From Cnuella takakiae (lineage in GTDB: Bacteria > Bacteroidota > Bacteroidia > Chitinophagales > Chitinophagaceae): 38,116 nt of DNA. Numbering within the stretch: the first letter of the stretch is position 1; every line of letters begins with the position of its first letter. A program made the translations under genes and the position numbers. This document shows, piece after piece, positions 17,104 to 24,899 of the stretch. The DNA lies in contig NZ_MTFE01000010.1 of the NCBI RefSeq assembly GCF_001953305.1, positions 309,278 through 347,393 of the forward strand. Reading direction: 5' to 3'. The notes under the pieces are model-generated. The model was given only the letters and a program-made list of their open reading frames with translations. It did not search any database and was not told the origin of the DNA.

Positions 17104-17511
17104 TTACTGAAACTTTGTATTGTGCGCCAGCTTTTTGCGGTCATTGGTAAATACCTTTCGTTTGAACGCCGGCTTCGGACCGAAATTCAGGAGCAGCCCC
17201 ACCTCTACAGGGGTTGCCCGCAAGTAATTAACCAATTGGTACTCAAACTCGGGTACAACCACCTCGGCAGCTTTCAATTCGAGGATCACTGTTTCGTTCA
17301 CCACCAGGTCGGCGTAATACTCGCCAACCTCTCTGCTTTTGTAAAAAACGCGAATCTGTTTTTGGGCTTCTACAAAAAATCCCCGCTCCTTCAGTTCCAT
17401 ATACAGGGCATTCTGGTATACCCGCTCCAGGAAACCATAACCCAGTTCGTTGTACACATCGAAGTAAACCTTTAGGATGCTATCGGTGAGGTCTTTGTGC
17501 AGTAGTTCCAT
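17104..17511 (-). CDS. GxxExxY protein (PDDEXK-fold)
   Basis: A 135-residue member of the GxxExxY family, named after the motif seen here as GFLERVY at residues 26-32. The nuclease-fold core is visible: Asp68 in YYADLVV, Glu78 and Lys80 in LELKAAE, and Gln92 in EYQLVNYL, with the C-terminal LLNFGPKPAFKRKVF typical of the family. Members are common in Bacteroidota, often in multiple copies near repeats, and are predicted PDDEXK nucleases without proven function. It is a single minus-strand gene flanked by a C-family element downstream and a B-family element upstream. Cytoplasmic. Confidence 0.88.
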   Translation of the reverse strand: MELLHKDLTDSILKVYFDVYNELGYGFLERVYQNALYMELKERGFFVEAQKQIRVFYKSREVGEYYADLVVNETVILELKAAEVVVPEFEYQLVNYLRATPVEVGLLLNFGPKPAFKRKVFTNDRKKLAHNTKFQ

Positions 17512-17551
17512 AACCCGGTATTATGATAGGAAAATTGCTTTATTATAGGTT

Positions 17552-17645
17552 GGAACGCTAATGACGCGGATGCTTTACAACACGGATGGATACGGATTTA
17601 ATCCATGCAAAATCCGCGTTGGCACATCCGTTTTATCCGCGTTCC
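17552..17645. repeat. B-family inverted repeat, copy 2
   Basis: Starts GGAACGCTAATGACGCGGAT and ends ATCCGTTTTATCCGCGTTCC, with ACGGAT/ATCCGT boxes throughout and GTTGGCACATCCG shared with copy 3. It lies 40 bases upstream of the GxxExxY start, so it may overlap that promoter. Confidence 0.8.
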
Positions 17646-17714
17646 AACCTCCCTAAATTCCATAGCCACTCCGGCTACAGAAATTTACTTTATTACAAGG
17701 GTAAATACAACACC

Positions 17715-17759
17715 ATGGGACTTTCCATTCACTACAGCGGCAAGCATCCAAGGCTGTAG
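17715..17759 (+). pseudogene. Possible remnant of a gene start (MGLSIHYSGK family)
   Basis: A 14-codon ORF reads MGLSIHYSGKHPRL and stops. MG(L/M)(S/T)IHYSG is the N-terminus I recall for a family of longer Bacteroidota hypothetical proteins; the match ends after Lys10. The following bases up to the B-family copy at 17822 do not continue it. It could be the stump of a gene cut by repeat insertion. The match is short, so chance is possible. Confidence 0.3.
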
Positions 17760-17821
17760 ACAAAGCAGGCACCGAGGCTCCCGGAATGGACGGAATCAGC
17801 ATAAAGTGCTGAAGTTTTATT

Positions 17822-17914
17822 GGAACGCGGATGACGCCGATGCAAAGCAACGCGAATAAGCACGGATTTCATCCGCAATAATCCGCGTTGGCACATCCGC
17901 TTTATCCGCGTTCC
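17822..17914. repeat. B-family inverted repeat, copy 3
   Basis: Begins GGAACGCGGATGACGCCGAT and ends ATCCGCTTTATCCGCGTTCC; the outer 20-base arms pair with few mismatches. It shares the inner ATCCGCGTTGGCACATCCG with copy 2, 270 bases away in the same orientation. With copy 2, the gene stump and C-family copy 2 it fills the 573-base gap 17512-18084. Confidence 0.8.
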
Positions 17915-17945
17915 ATACCCCCCTGATTCGCTAGGCACTTTTTAG

Positions 17946-18066
17946 CCGCTGTTGGTGTTGCAGCGAAGGCAGTTGTGCATTGGCCCACCAACAGCATGGA
18001 TTTAGCACCCACCAGCCTTGTTGGTGCAGCTGCCTCACCGGGCAGGGCGGAACACCAACAAGGGCG
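17946..18066 (-). repeat. C-family element, copy 2
   Basis: Terminal inverted repeat CCGCTGTTGGTGTTGC at the left and GAACACCAACAAGGGCG at the right; inner pair CCCACCAACAGCAT and CTTGTTGGTGCAGCTGCC. Four TTGGTG/CACCAA boxes alternate in orientation as in copy 1. It starts, in the sense of transcription, 19 bases after the stop of the YhcG nuclease gene. Confidence 0.8.
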
Positions 18067-18084
18067 TATGCAGTTAGTACCTGG

Positions 18085-18810
18085 TTAGGAAGCAAGATCA
18101 TTCAAACTGTTTTCAATGTCTTCGATGGAAGGCAAACTTCCTTTCAGTTCGTCCGGAATGCTTTCGGTAAGCTGGTATTCGCTCACACCAATGGGTTTGG
18201 CAATACCCCGCAAGGCGTATTCTACCCTTGGCCTGCCGCCAGTGTTGCGGCAAAGTAGCATGCCAATCGTGGGTTTATCATCGGCGGCCTTTACAAAATC
18301 ATCCACCAGGTTGAGGTAAAAATTCAGTTTGCCGGCATACTCGGGTTTAAAATCGCCGGCTTTCAATTCAATCACCACATAACAGCGGAGACGGGTATGG
18401 TAAAAAAGCAGGTCCAGGGCATATTCGTCGCCTTCCAGCCGCAGCTTGTACTGGCGGCCCATATAGGCAAAGCCCTGTCCCAGTTCCAACAAAAAGGCGG
18501 TGATGTGCCGGATCAGCGCTTCTTCAAGGTCGCGCTCTTTGGCAGATTCACCCAGGGTGAGGAAATCGAAATTGTACGGGTTTTTTAATAGTTCGTGGGC
18601 CAGGTCGCTTTGGGGCTGGGGCAAGGTAGCGGCAAAATTGGTAACGGCTTTTCCCCTGCGCTGGTACAGTCCGCTCTCTATCTGGTGCACCAGTATATTA
18701 CGGCTCCAGTTGTGGGTGGCGGTCTCAGCCAAATAAAACAAAGCTTCATTTACATCCTTGCATTTGGTTATTACCTGGAGATGGTGGCCCCAAGGGATAC
18801 TGGCAAACAA
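18085..18810 (-). pseudogene. YhcG/DUF1016 nuclease, C-terminal (PDDEXK) part of a broken gene
   Basis: This is the catalytic half of a YhcG-family protein. It starts in frame at IPWGHHLQVITK, continues through NWSRNILVHQIESGLYQRRGKA and ends in the PDDEXK core: Asp in EYALDLLFYH and Glu-Leu-Lys in VVIELKAGDFKPE, followed by LNFYLNLVDD and PTIGMLLCR. Intact family members are one chain of about 340-370 residues. Here the N-terminal half (18856-19203) is in the same frame but separated by one TAA stop at 18856-18858. A TTG at 18810 could start this part but interrupts the conserved region. Role of the family: predicted nuclease in defence or element maintenance. Confidence 0.8.
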
Positions 18811-18821
18811 AGCAGGTAGAG

Positions 18822-18840
18822 GGGCAACAAACTGTTGCCC
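18822..18840. repeat. Palindrome in the YhcG linker
   Basis: GGGCAACAAACTGTTGCCC has 8-base perfect arms. A related and longer palindrome, 27 bases at 18905-18931 with 13-base perfect arms, shares the GGGCAACAA/TTGTTGCCC core. Both lie inside the broken YhcG reading frame on either side of the stop codon, so the linker seems to have grown by palindrome duplication. Confidence 0.75.
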
Positions 18841-18855
18841 GTTTCCGTCCCTTGT

Positions 18856-19203
18856 TTAAGTAGCCTGTTGTACACCCGTATAATATTGGCCATCAATGGC
18901 TTGCAATTGGGCAACAAGTTGTTGCCCAATTGGATTTTGATAAAACAAAAACCAACGACGAATATATTTCAGGTTAGTAAGTGAAAATCCTTTTACATCT
19001 GTAAACGCATTCATTAAGTCGTTGGAAAGCTTTTGTAGCCAGCCTTCACCCCAGGCCGCATGCTTTTCTTTTTCCAAAATTTCAGCAGCCAGTTCCCAAT
19101 ACAAGGCAATAAGTTCTGCATTTACCTTCAAAGCGGCTTTTACCTGCGCAGCTTGTATGCGGCTTTTGAGGTCAGCCAGCCAGCTTTTGTATTCTGGATT
19201 CAT
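18856..19203 (-). pseudogene. YhcG/DUF1016 nuclease, N-terminal (DUF1016_N) part of a broken gene
   Basis: About 115 residues from the ATG at 19203 (MNPEYKSWLADLKSRI); upstream in-frame residues to 19269 are unlike the family. It carries the DUF1016_N helical domain: ALYWELAAEILEKE, WGEGWLQKLSNDL, GFSLTNLKYIRRWFLFY, ending with QNPIGQQLVAQL where intact proteins run into IPWGH. Instead a 35-codon linker with the TAA stop follows. The linker contains two palindromes (18822-18840 and 18905-18931). If the stop is read through or is a sequencing error, the protein would be intact with an expanded linker. N-terminal domain alone may still bind DNA or partner proteins. Confidence 0.8.
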
Positions 19204-19338
19204 ATAACCTGATATCGAAGTTTTTGAATTTACTATTAATCTGGCCCCTGCTGGGCAAAACCCCAACACTGAAAAGCTCCAGCAATTGGCATAAGGGTTC
19301 CAAGCTGCCTCATTCCTCTTTTCCGCAACACCTTGTGG

Positions 19339-19460
19339 CCGCTATTGGTGTTGTGTCGAAGCTAATTGAGTGCTTGCTCACCAACAGCATAGGTTTTGCG
19401 CACTCCGGCGTTGTTGGTGCAGCTGCCACACTGTACTAAATTGAACACCAACAACAGCGG
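19339..19460 (-). repeat. C-family element, copy 3
   Basis: Terminal inverted repeat CCGCTATTGGTGTTGTG at the left and GAACACCAACAACAGCGG at the right. Inner pair GCTCACCAACAGCATAGG and GCGTTGTTGGTGCAGCTGCC. It begins 103 bases past the DUF3024 stop and ends 135 bases before the YhcG start. It is the best-preserved copy and accounts for most of the 359-base gap 19204-19562. Confidence 0.82.
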
Positions 19461-19562
19461 AAGGAATTGCTGGTATAGTACTTTCTGTTTGCCGCTGGGT
19501 CTTGCCACAAAGCTTTTATACAAAACATCCTGCATAGACGCTGCCGATCGCAAGGCAACCAT

Positions 19563-19910
19563 CTATCCCCTAAAACAATGATGCGGATCTTTGGTTACTT
19601 CCAATAAAAACCGCTGGAGATTTCCAGCCCATTGCAGCGGCTCGTATACCTGCCACTTGCCACTTGCCCGATGCCAGTAGATGTTCCATTGTTTTTTACT
19701 TTCCACCCAGGTAGCTTTGGCGAAATCGTGGTGAAGAATAACCGAATGATCATTCCATTGAGGCCGGATCTCAAAAATAAAGAGGGATAGGCCGTCAAAC
19801 CGCCAGCCAAGGTCTAATTGGGCCCGCATGTGCTCGGGCGGACGGCGGGCAGCGATGTATACATCCATTAGCGTTGTTATACTGTCGATTTGTTCGGAAG
19901 TAAAGGCCAT
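19563..19910 (-). CDS. DUF3024 domain-containing protein
   Basis: A 115-residue cytoplasmic protein from the ATG at 19910 (MAFTSEQIDSITTLM); an upstream ATG at 19991 adds 27 residues that do not fit the family. Features of DUF3024 are seen: RPPEHMRAQLDLGWRFDGLSLFIFEIRP, then WNIYWHRASGKWQVYEP near the C-terminus. The family has no known function but the compact beta-rich domain is widespread, often near mobile or defence genes. It stands alone between two C-family elements. Confidence 0.82.
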   Translation of the reverse strand: MAFTSEQIDSITTLMDVYIAARRPPEHMRAQLDLGWRFDGLSLFIFEIRPQWNDHSVILHHDFAKATWVESKKQWNIYWHRASGKWQVYEPLQWAGNLQRFLLEVTKDPHHCFRG

Positions 19911-20053
19911 AGATTGTAAAAATAGAAAAGGGCACTCGTTTAAATTTTCCTGCTCATAACGATGGCTAACCCAACTCTTTCCACAGCACATTGGGCTTTA
20001 CAGCAACTGAATCGGCATCCAGTAGGATGCCGATTCAGTTAGATATGTACTTA

Positions 20054-20173
20054 TAGCCAATGTAGGTATTGTGACGAAGTTAATTATGCGTTGGCTCACC
20101 AACAGCATAGGTTTCGCGCATTCAAGCGTTGTTGGTATAATTGCCACACAGGGCGGAAGCGGAACACCAATAA
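20054..20173 (-). repeat. C-family element, copy 4
   Basis: Left boundary near TAGCCAATGTAGGTATTGTG, right near GGAACACCAATAAAAAAC; inner pair GCTCACCAACAGCATAGG and AAGCGTTGTTGGTATAAT. The outer arms have drifted more than in copy 3, but the 56-base middle is nearly the same. It starts 20 bases past the stop of the AraC regulator gene. Confidence 0.78.
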
Positions 20174-20192
20174 AAAACAGCAGACCTTTCCC

Positions 20193-21089
20193 CTAATTGA
20201 ACGACTGCCGAAACTCCAGCGGGCTTTGCGCCGTTTTGTTTTTGAACAATTTGCTGAACGACTGTGCATGTTCGAAGCCCAACGCATAGGCTACTTCTGC
20301 AACGGATAGCGAGGTAGTAGACAGTTTTTCCTTGGCGTGCTGGATCAGCTTTTCATGGATATGCTGCTGTGCGTTTTGCCCGGTTAAGGTACGGAGCATG
20401 TCGCCCAGGTAGTTGGGCGAGAGGTGCAGTGCCGCCGCTACCTGCTGTACGCTGAGCAGGCTTTTTTCCTCCGCTTCGCCTTTAGTAAAATAAGCGTCCA
20501 CGATTGCTTCAAACCGGGTCAGCAGGTCGCTTTGGGACGCCTTGCGGGTGAGGAACTGCCGCTCATAAAAACGGTTGGCATAAGCCAGCAACAAGTCGAT
20601 CTGCGATACCAGGATGTCCTGTGTATGCCGGTCAATGTGCCGGCACTCCTGTGCAATCTTGTTGATGAGGGCAACGATATCTCCTTCCTCTGCCGCGGAA
20701 AGGTGCAGGGCCTCATTTACCGCGTAAGAGAAGAACCCGTACTGTGTAATGGTTTTTGCCAGCGGGTGCTTCAGCAACAGGTCGGGGTGGAAGAACAGGA
20801 GCAAACCGGCACCGCACTCCAGGTTGGACAGATCCAGCGATTGCACCTGGCGGGGTGCCGTAAAACTCAGCACACCTTTGTCGTAATCGTATAATTGCTG
20901 GCCGTACCTGATCTTTCCCTTTACATCATGCTTTAAGGCAATACAGTAAAACTGGGTGATGAACTGGTCCCAGGTGCCATCGGCCGCGTACCGGCAGTCT
21001 TCCGACCGGGCAACACTTACCAAAGGGTGCAGCGGCTCGGGCAAGGACGTGAGCCGGTGAAACTGGGTGATGGTTTGGATGTTGGTCAT
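20193..21089 (-). CDS. AraC-family transcriptional regulator
   Basis: A 298-residue protein with a C-terminal AraC/XylS double helix-turn-helix (about 195-298: VQQVAAALHLSPNYLGDMLRTLTGQ, then VAEVAYALGFEHAQSFSKLFKNKT, ending SPLEFRQSF). The N-terminal 180 residues form a ligand-binding cupin-like domain of the type seen in many Bacteroidota AraC proteins. It lies 204 bases downstream of the aldo/keto reductase on the same strand; regulators of this type often control a neighbouring oxidoreductase, so it may respond to a carbonyl or redox signal. Target sites are not evident. Confidence 0.9.
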   Translation of the reverse strand: MTNIQTITQFHRLTSLPEPLHPLVSVARSEDCRYAADGTWDQFITQFYCIALKHDVKGKIRYGQQLYDYDKGVLSFTAPRQVQSLDLSNLECGAGLLLFFHPDLLLKHPLAKTITQYGFFSYAVNEALHLSAAEEGDIVALINKIAQECRHIDRHTQDILVSQIDLLLAYANRFYERQFLTRKASQSDLLTRFEAIVDAYFTKGEAEEKSLLSVQQVAAALHLSPNYLGDMLRTLTGQNAQQHIHEKLIQHAKEKLSTTSLSVAEVAYALGFEHAQSFSKLFKNKTAQSPLEFRQSFN

Positions 21090-21114
21090 GTTGTGAAATT
21101 AAGAGCGTAAGGGT

Positions 21115-21160
21115 GAATGGTCCATGTACAATGGACCATGGACAATAGACCATGGACAAA
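21115..21160. repeat. Short tandem/inverted repeat of CCATGGACAATAG type
   Basis: Three copies of (T/A)GGTCCATGTACA, ATGGACCATGGACAATAG and ACCATGGACAAA form overlapping tandem and inverted repeats between the AraC start and the reductase stop. Slippage-prone intergenic tract; no gene. Confidence 0.7.
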
Positions 21161-21230
21161 ATTGGATTGCTGATTTCTGATTTTTTACTTCTCTTCTGCT
21201 TGTCACCTGCCCACTGACGATTGACGATCG

Positions 21231-21292
21231 CCCATTCACCACTCACCACTCACCACTCATTACTCATCACTCATCCCTCATCACTCATCTCA
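21231..21292. repeat. Low-complexity CACTCAC/ACTCATC tract
   Basis: About nine degenerate copies of the heptamer CACTCAY (for example CACCACTCACCACTCATTAC) run up to the stop codon of the reductase gene. It is a simple-sequence tract in the reductase 3' UTR. Confidence 0.7.
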
Positions 21293-21293
21293 C

Positions 21294-22301
<1,008 letters not shown>

Positions 22302-22399
22302 GTTGTGCTATTTAGTACACAAAGGTGGGCCGGCACAGGAGGCTTGCTGTGTTCAGATCACGGATGGTTGTAGCCGTTTTACGGGTGGGTAGTGGGATG

Positions 22400-22526
22400 G
22401 AGCCCGGGGGCACTGGTGAGCCGCTGCACCACCAGCATACGTTCATGATCGCTAAAATGTCGTCGGTATGACAATCACACTCAGATAGGCGGGACACAAA
22501 CAGCAGCGAAAAACACCAAAAAGGCG
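22400..22526 (-). repeat. C-family element, diverged copy 5
   Basis: Decayed copy: CACCACCAGCATACGTTCAT aligns to the CACCAACAGCATAGGTTTC box, GTCGGTATGACAATCACACT to GTTGGTATAATTGCCACAC, and AAAAACACCAAAAAGGCG to the right end. The left end is poorly kept. Same orientation as copies 1-4 and starts 27 bases past the stop of the small gene at 22553. Most of the gap 22302-22552 is this element. Confidence 0.55.
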
Positions 22527-22552
22527 AAATGCATCCTAACGTCTGTGTTTCA

Positions 22553-22906
22553 TCAACAATAATCATTCTTTGTTAGAAGATGAAGCATAGAGTGGATAGG
22601 ACTTGTTATATGCGTTAAGCCTAACGCACGTAGTTTACTTGGGCCACAATCATACCATTCCGGATTAAGAGTGTAACCTTCAATTGCAATCAGGATTTTT
22701 GAAAACTTGATTTTGGTAGGCTGACCGTTTTCTCGATCAACAACTATCTCGTTTTTATTGTGGCGTATATAATTGAATCGGTTGTAGTTTGCATATTGGC
22801 TGAATCCTTGGTCTAGCATCTTCTGCAGGACTCTACCCAAAAGTATTTTTGGATCCATATTGGTTTTTAAATAAAGATTTTTGTCAAGTTTTTTTCTAAA
22901 GTACAT
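22553..22906 (-). CDS. Small unknown protein at the end of the defence island
   Basis: A 117-residue cytoplasmic protein, basic and without recognised domain. It overlaps the 3' end of the NucS-like gene by 11 bases, which suggests coupled translation. Met17 at 22858 is an alternative start without overlap. The stretch LIAIEGYTLNPEWYDCGPSKLRALGLTHITSPIHSMLHLL contains a DCGPS motif that looks conserved, but I cannot assign a function. Its AT-rich composition matches the gene before it, so the two were probably acquired together. Could be a partner of the nuclease-like protein. Confidence 0.6.
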   Translation of the reverse strand: MYFRKKLDKNLYLKTNMDPKILLGRVLQKMLDQGFSQYANYNRFNYIRHNKNEIVVDRENGQPTKIKFSKILIAIEGYTLNPEWYDCGPSKLRALGLTHITSPIHSMLHLLTKNDYC

Positions 22907-23780
22907 CCTTGTACGACTGCTCGATCAGGGACATGATGTAGTCCAATTCATCTTTACTTTTAAGATAAACACGCCGATCCATTGTCCATCTATAAGTGTC
23001 TGGCACCTTTTCAACAATCTGTTTCGGGTCGTTATAATTCACAGGACGCAGAAGAAGCTTGATTGCTTTTTTTGTGATATGAACCTCTGCAAAGTTTCTG
23101 GAAAGCTGGTAAGCAACATAGTAACTCGTATGCTTCTCCGTGATATTTTCATCCATTTGCAGGATTCGGCTTCTGAGTTCTTCAAACAATTCATTGATTG
23201 TAGAACTAACATCTGGAACTTGAGGATTGACTAAAGCTGCACTTACAATAGGCTTGCCTGCCTTCTCCTTTTCCTGTGCCCTTTCAACGTTATTCAATGG
23301 CTCAAGGCTAAACAGCCCCCGTTCATACATACGGTATTTGAATAACTCAATACGCATCGGGATAACCTCCACAGTGTCCAAATCGAACTTACTATAGCTC
23401 TCAGCAATGCAAATCACCCTTGGGTTATCCCAATCAATTTTGATCTGCTCCGCCAGTTCCTTACCAAGCTTCTTGATCAGCAGCATTTCAAAGAATTCGA
23501 CCTTCTGCGCTTTAAGCCATCTCAAATAAGACAGCCCTTGGTTGATCACGTTCTCATTTCTACTCAACTTGTATTCAATAATCACAGGAGCACCGTCTGC
23601 ATCAACTGCAAGCGTATCGATACGCCCACCAAAAGTTGTTACATACTCACTTGCCAAGAAATGCATATCCAGTACTTCCAACAAGTTGTTCTCTACAAGT
23701 GTTTGTAACGATTTCTCATTATTTACTCCGGCAATCTTGAGCTTTCTATACTTGCCCTGTTCCTCAAAAAATAATGGCAT
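22896..23780 (-). CDS. NucS-like PDDEXK nuclease with DUF5655
   Basis: A 294-residue protein with two parts. Residues about 25-100 hold a NucS/DUF91-like PDDEXK core: Asp55 in GGRIDTLAVD, Glu69 and Lys71 in VIIEYKLS, and Gln81 in INQGLSYLRWL. Residues about 190-294 match DUF5655 (NELFEELRSRIL, FAEVHITKKAIKLLLRP, DRRVYLKSKDELDYIMSLIEQSY). Proteins of this architecture are frequent in defence islands and are predicted to cut DNA. It follows mrr after 176 bases and overlaps the next small gene. AT-rich like the ATPase-HNH pair. No direct functional data known to me. Confidence 0.82.
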   Translation of the reverse strand: MPLFFEEQGKYRKLKIAGVNNEKSLQTLVENNLLEVLDMHFLASEYVTTFGGRIDTLAVDADGAPVIIEYKLSRNENVINQGLSYLRWLKAQKVEFFEMLLIKKLGKELAEQIKIDWDNPRVICIAESYSKFDLDTVEVIPMRIELFKYRMYERGLFSLEPLNNVERAQEKEKAGKPIVSAALVNPQVPDVSSTINELFEELRSRILQMDENITEKHTSYYVAYQLSRNFAEVHITKKAIKLLLRPVNYNDPKQIVEKVPDTYRWTMDRRVYLKSKDELDYIMSLIEQSYKDVL

Positions 23781-23956
23781 CAGCTTAAGTATTTAGGTAA
23801 ATCGTTAGTAAAAAACATCATTGTTGCACTATTTCGGATTAGGCACCACTTTAAAATGACCGAACGCAATACATTTAATTAAATAAACAATTAGAGTAGG
23901 CTGCTTTGACAGGTATGTTCAAAAACGAATGAGTATAATGCACAACCACCGAGTCA

Positions 23957-24880
23957 CTAAAGATCGTCGAAGAAGTCATTATCAAGCGCCTTTACCTGAT
24001 AAACTGTCTTAATCTGAACACCAACGTTGTAAGTAATGGCATACTCCGCAAGTTGTTTTCCATCAATCAGAATAATTCGGTTTTGCGGATTCATCTGAAC
24101 CGTTTTGATAGCATCAGCAGTAAATTCCGAGGTTGTGATGAAAATTCCTTTGTTCGTTCCTCTAAGACTTAAGGAACCAATGAAGTCCCGAACATCTTTA
24201 GACTGAACCTTAGCATCACTCCATCGTTTAGCTTGAACATAAACCCGGTCAATCCCTAACTGGTCCTGATAAATAATTCCATCTATTCCGTTATCACCAG
24301 ATTTACCAACCACTTCGAAATTCTCCGCGTTAACACCGCCGTAACCCATCTTGGAAAGCAAACGCAAAACGAAAAACTCAAAATAGTCTGCAGGTTTGCT
24401 CTTCAGCAGTTCCAGCAATTCAAGAGACAGCTTTTCATTGATTGTACCAATTGTCACCCCAATTACTTCTTCAGGTGTATTCGAACTTGGCTCTAAAGTT
24501 GGTTTGGCAGGATCGGCTGGTTGGGAAAAAGATCCCTGCCATTTTTTATAGGCATCAAAACTTTTGAGATAAGCAAGATTGATGTTATCAGTTTTAGCTT
24601 CAATTACCTTTTTACCGCTTTCAGTAATTTGGTAAACAGCCCTTTGTGGATAGTAAAGTAATCCTGCATTTTTTAAATAGGTGATTGCCCATGTAACCCT
24701 GTTTTTGAAAAGGCGTTGTTGTCCAGAGGGAACGAGGATGGCTAGATCCTCTTCAGTGAGTTTAAAAACCGTTGCCAGCGATGCAATCACCTCTGAAAGG
24801 GTATGGGGCTGACCGTCACCTAAATGTTTTAATAGCGGAAGCATGATTGACTGGAAGTCTGGAATTTTATTAGCGCTCAT
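23957..24880 (-). CDS. mrr: Mrr-type restriction endonuclease (type IV)
   Basis: A 307-residue protein with the Mrr architecture. Residues about 10-95 form the N-terminal winged-helix domain (Mrr_N: LLKHLGDGQPHTLSEV, WAITYLKNAGLL, ITESGKKV). Residues about 155-290 form the Mrr catalytic domain with PDDEXK-type residues: Glu169 in YFEFFVLRLLSKMGY, Asp200 in GDNGIDGII and QxK at 216-218 (VQAKRW). Mrr cuts DNA with methylated adenine or cytosine. It begins 19 bases after hsdM, so the two are probably cotranscribed; the HsdM methylation pattern must then be one that this Mrr tolerates. Confidence 0.92.
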   Translation of the reverse strand: MSANKIPDFQSIMLPLLKHLGDGQPHTLSEVIASLATVFKLTEEDLAILVPSGQQRLFKNRVTWAITYLKNAGLLYYPQRAVYQITESGKKVIEAKTDNINLAYLKSFDAYKKWQGSFSQPADPAKPTLEPSSNTPEEVIGVTIGTINEKLSLELLELLKSKPADYFEFFVLRLLSKMGYGGVNAENFEVVGKSGDNGIDGIIYQDQLGIDRVYVQAKRWSDAKVQSKDVRDFIGSLSLRGTNKGIFITTSEFTADAIKTVQMNPQNRIILIDGKQLAEYAITYNVGVQIKTVYQVKALDNDFFDDL

Positions 24881-24899
24881 CAGCGTATATGGTTTGGGT

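Noticed and set aside
16924..19460. C-family elements as a small peptide family (CGSCTNNAG-like translation of copies 1 and 3)
   Set aside because: Copies 2 and 4 have stops or shifts in that frame, so conservation is at RNA or DNA level.
16924..20173. CRISPR array or tandem repeat interpretation of the C-family elements
   Set aside because: Copies are about 1 kb apart, each about 120 bp and separated by genes; there are no spacers and no cas genes.
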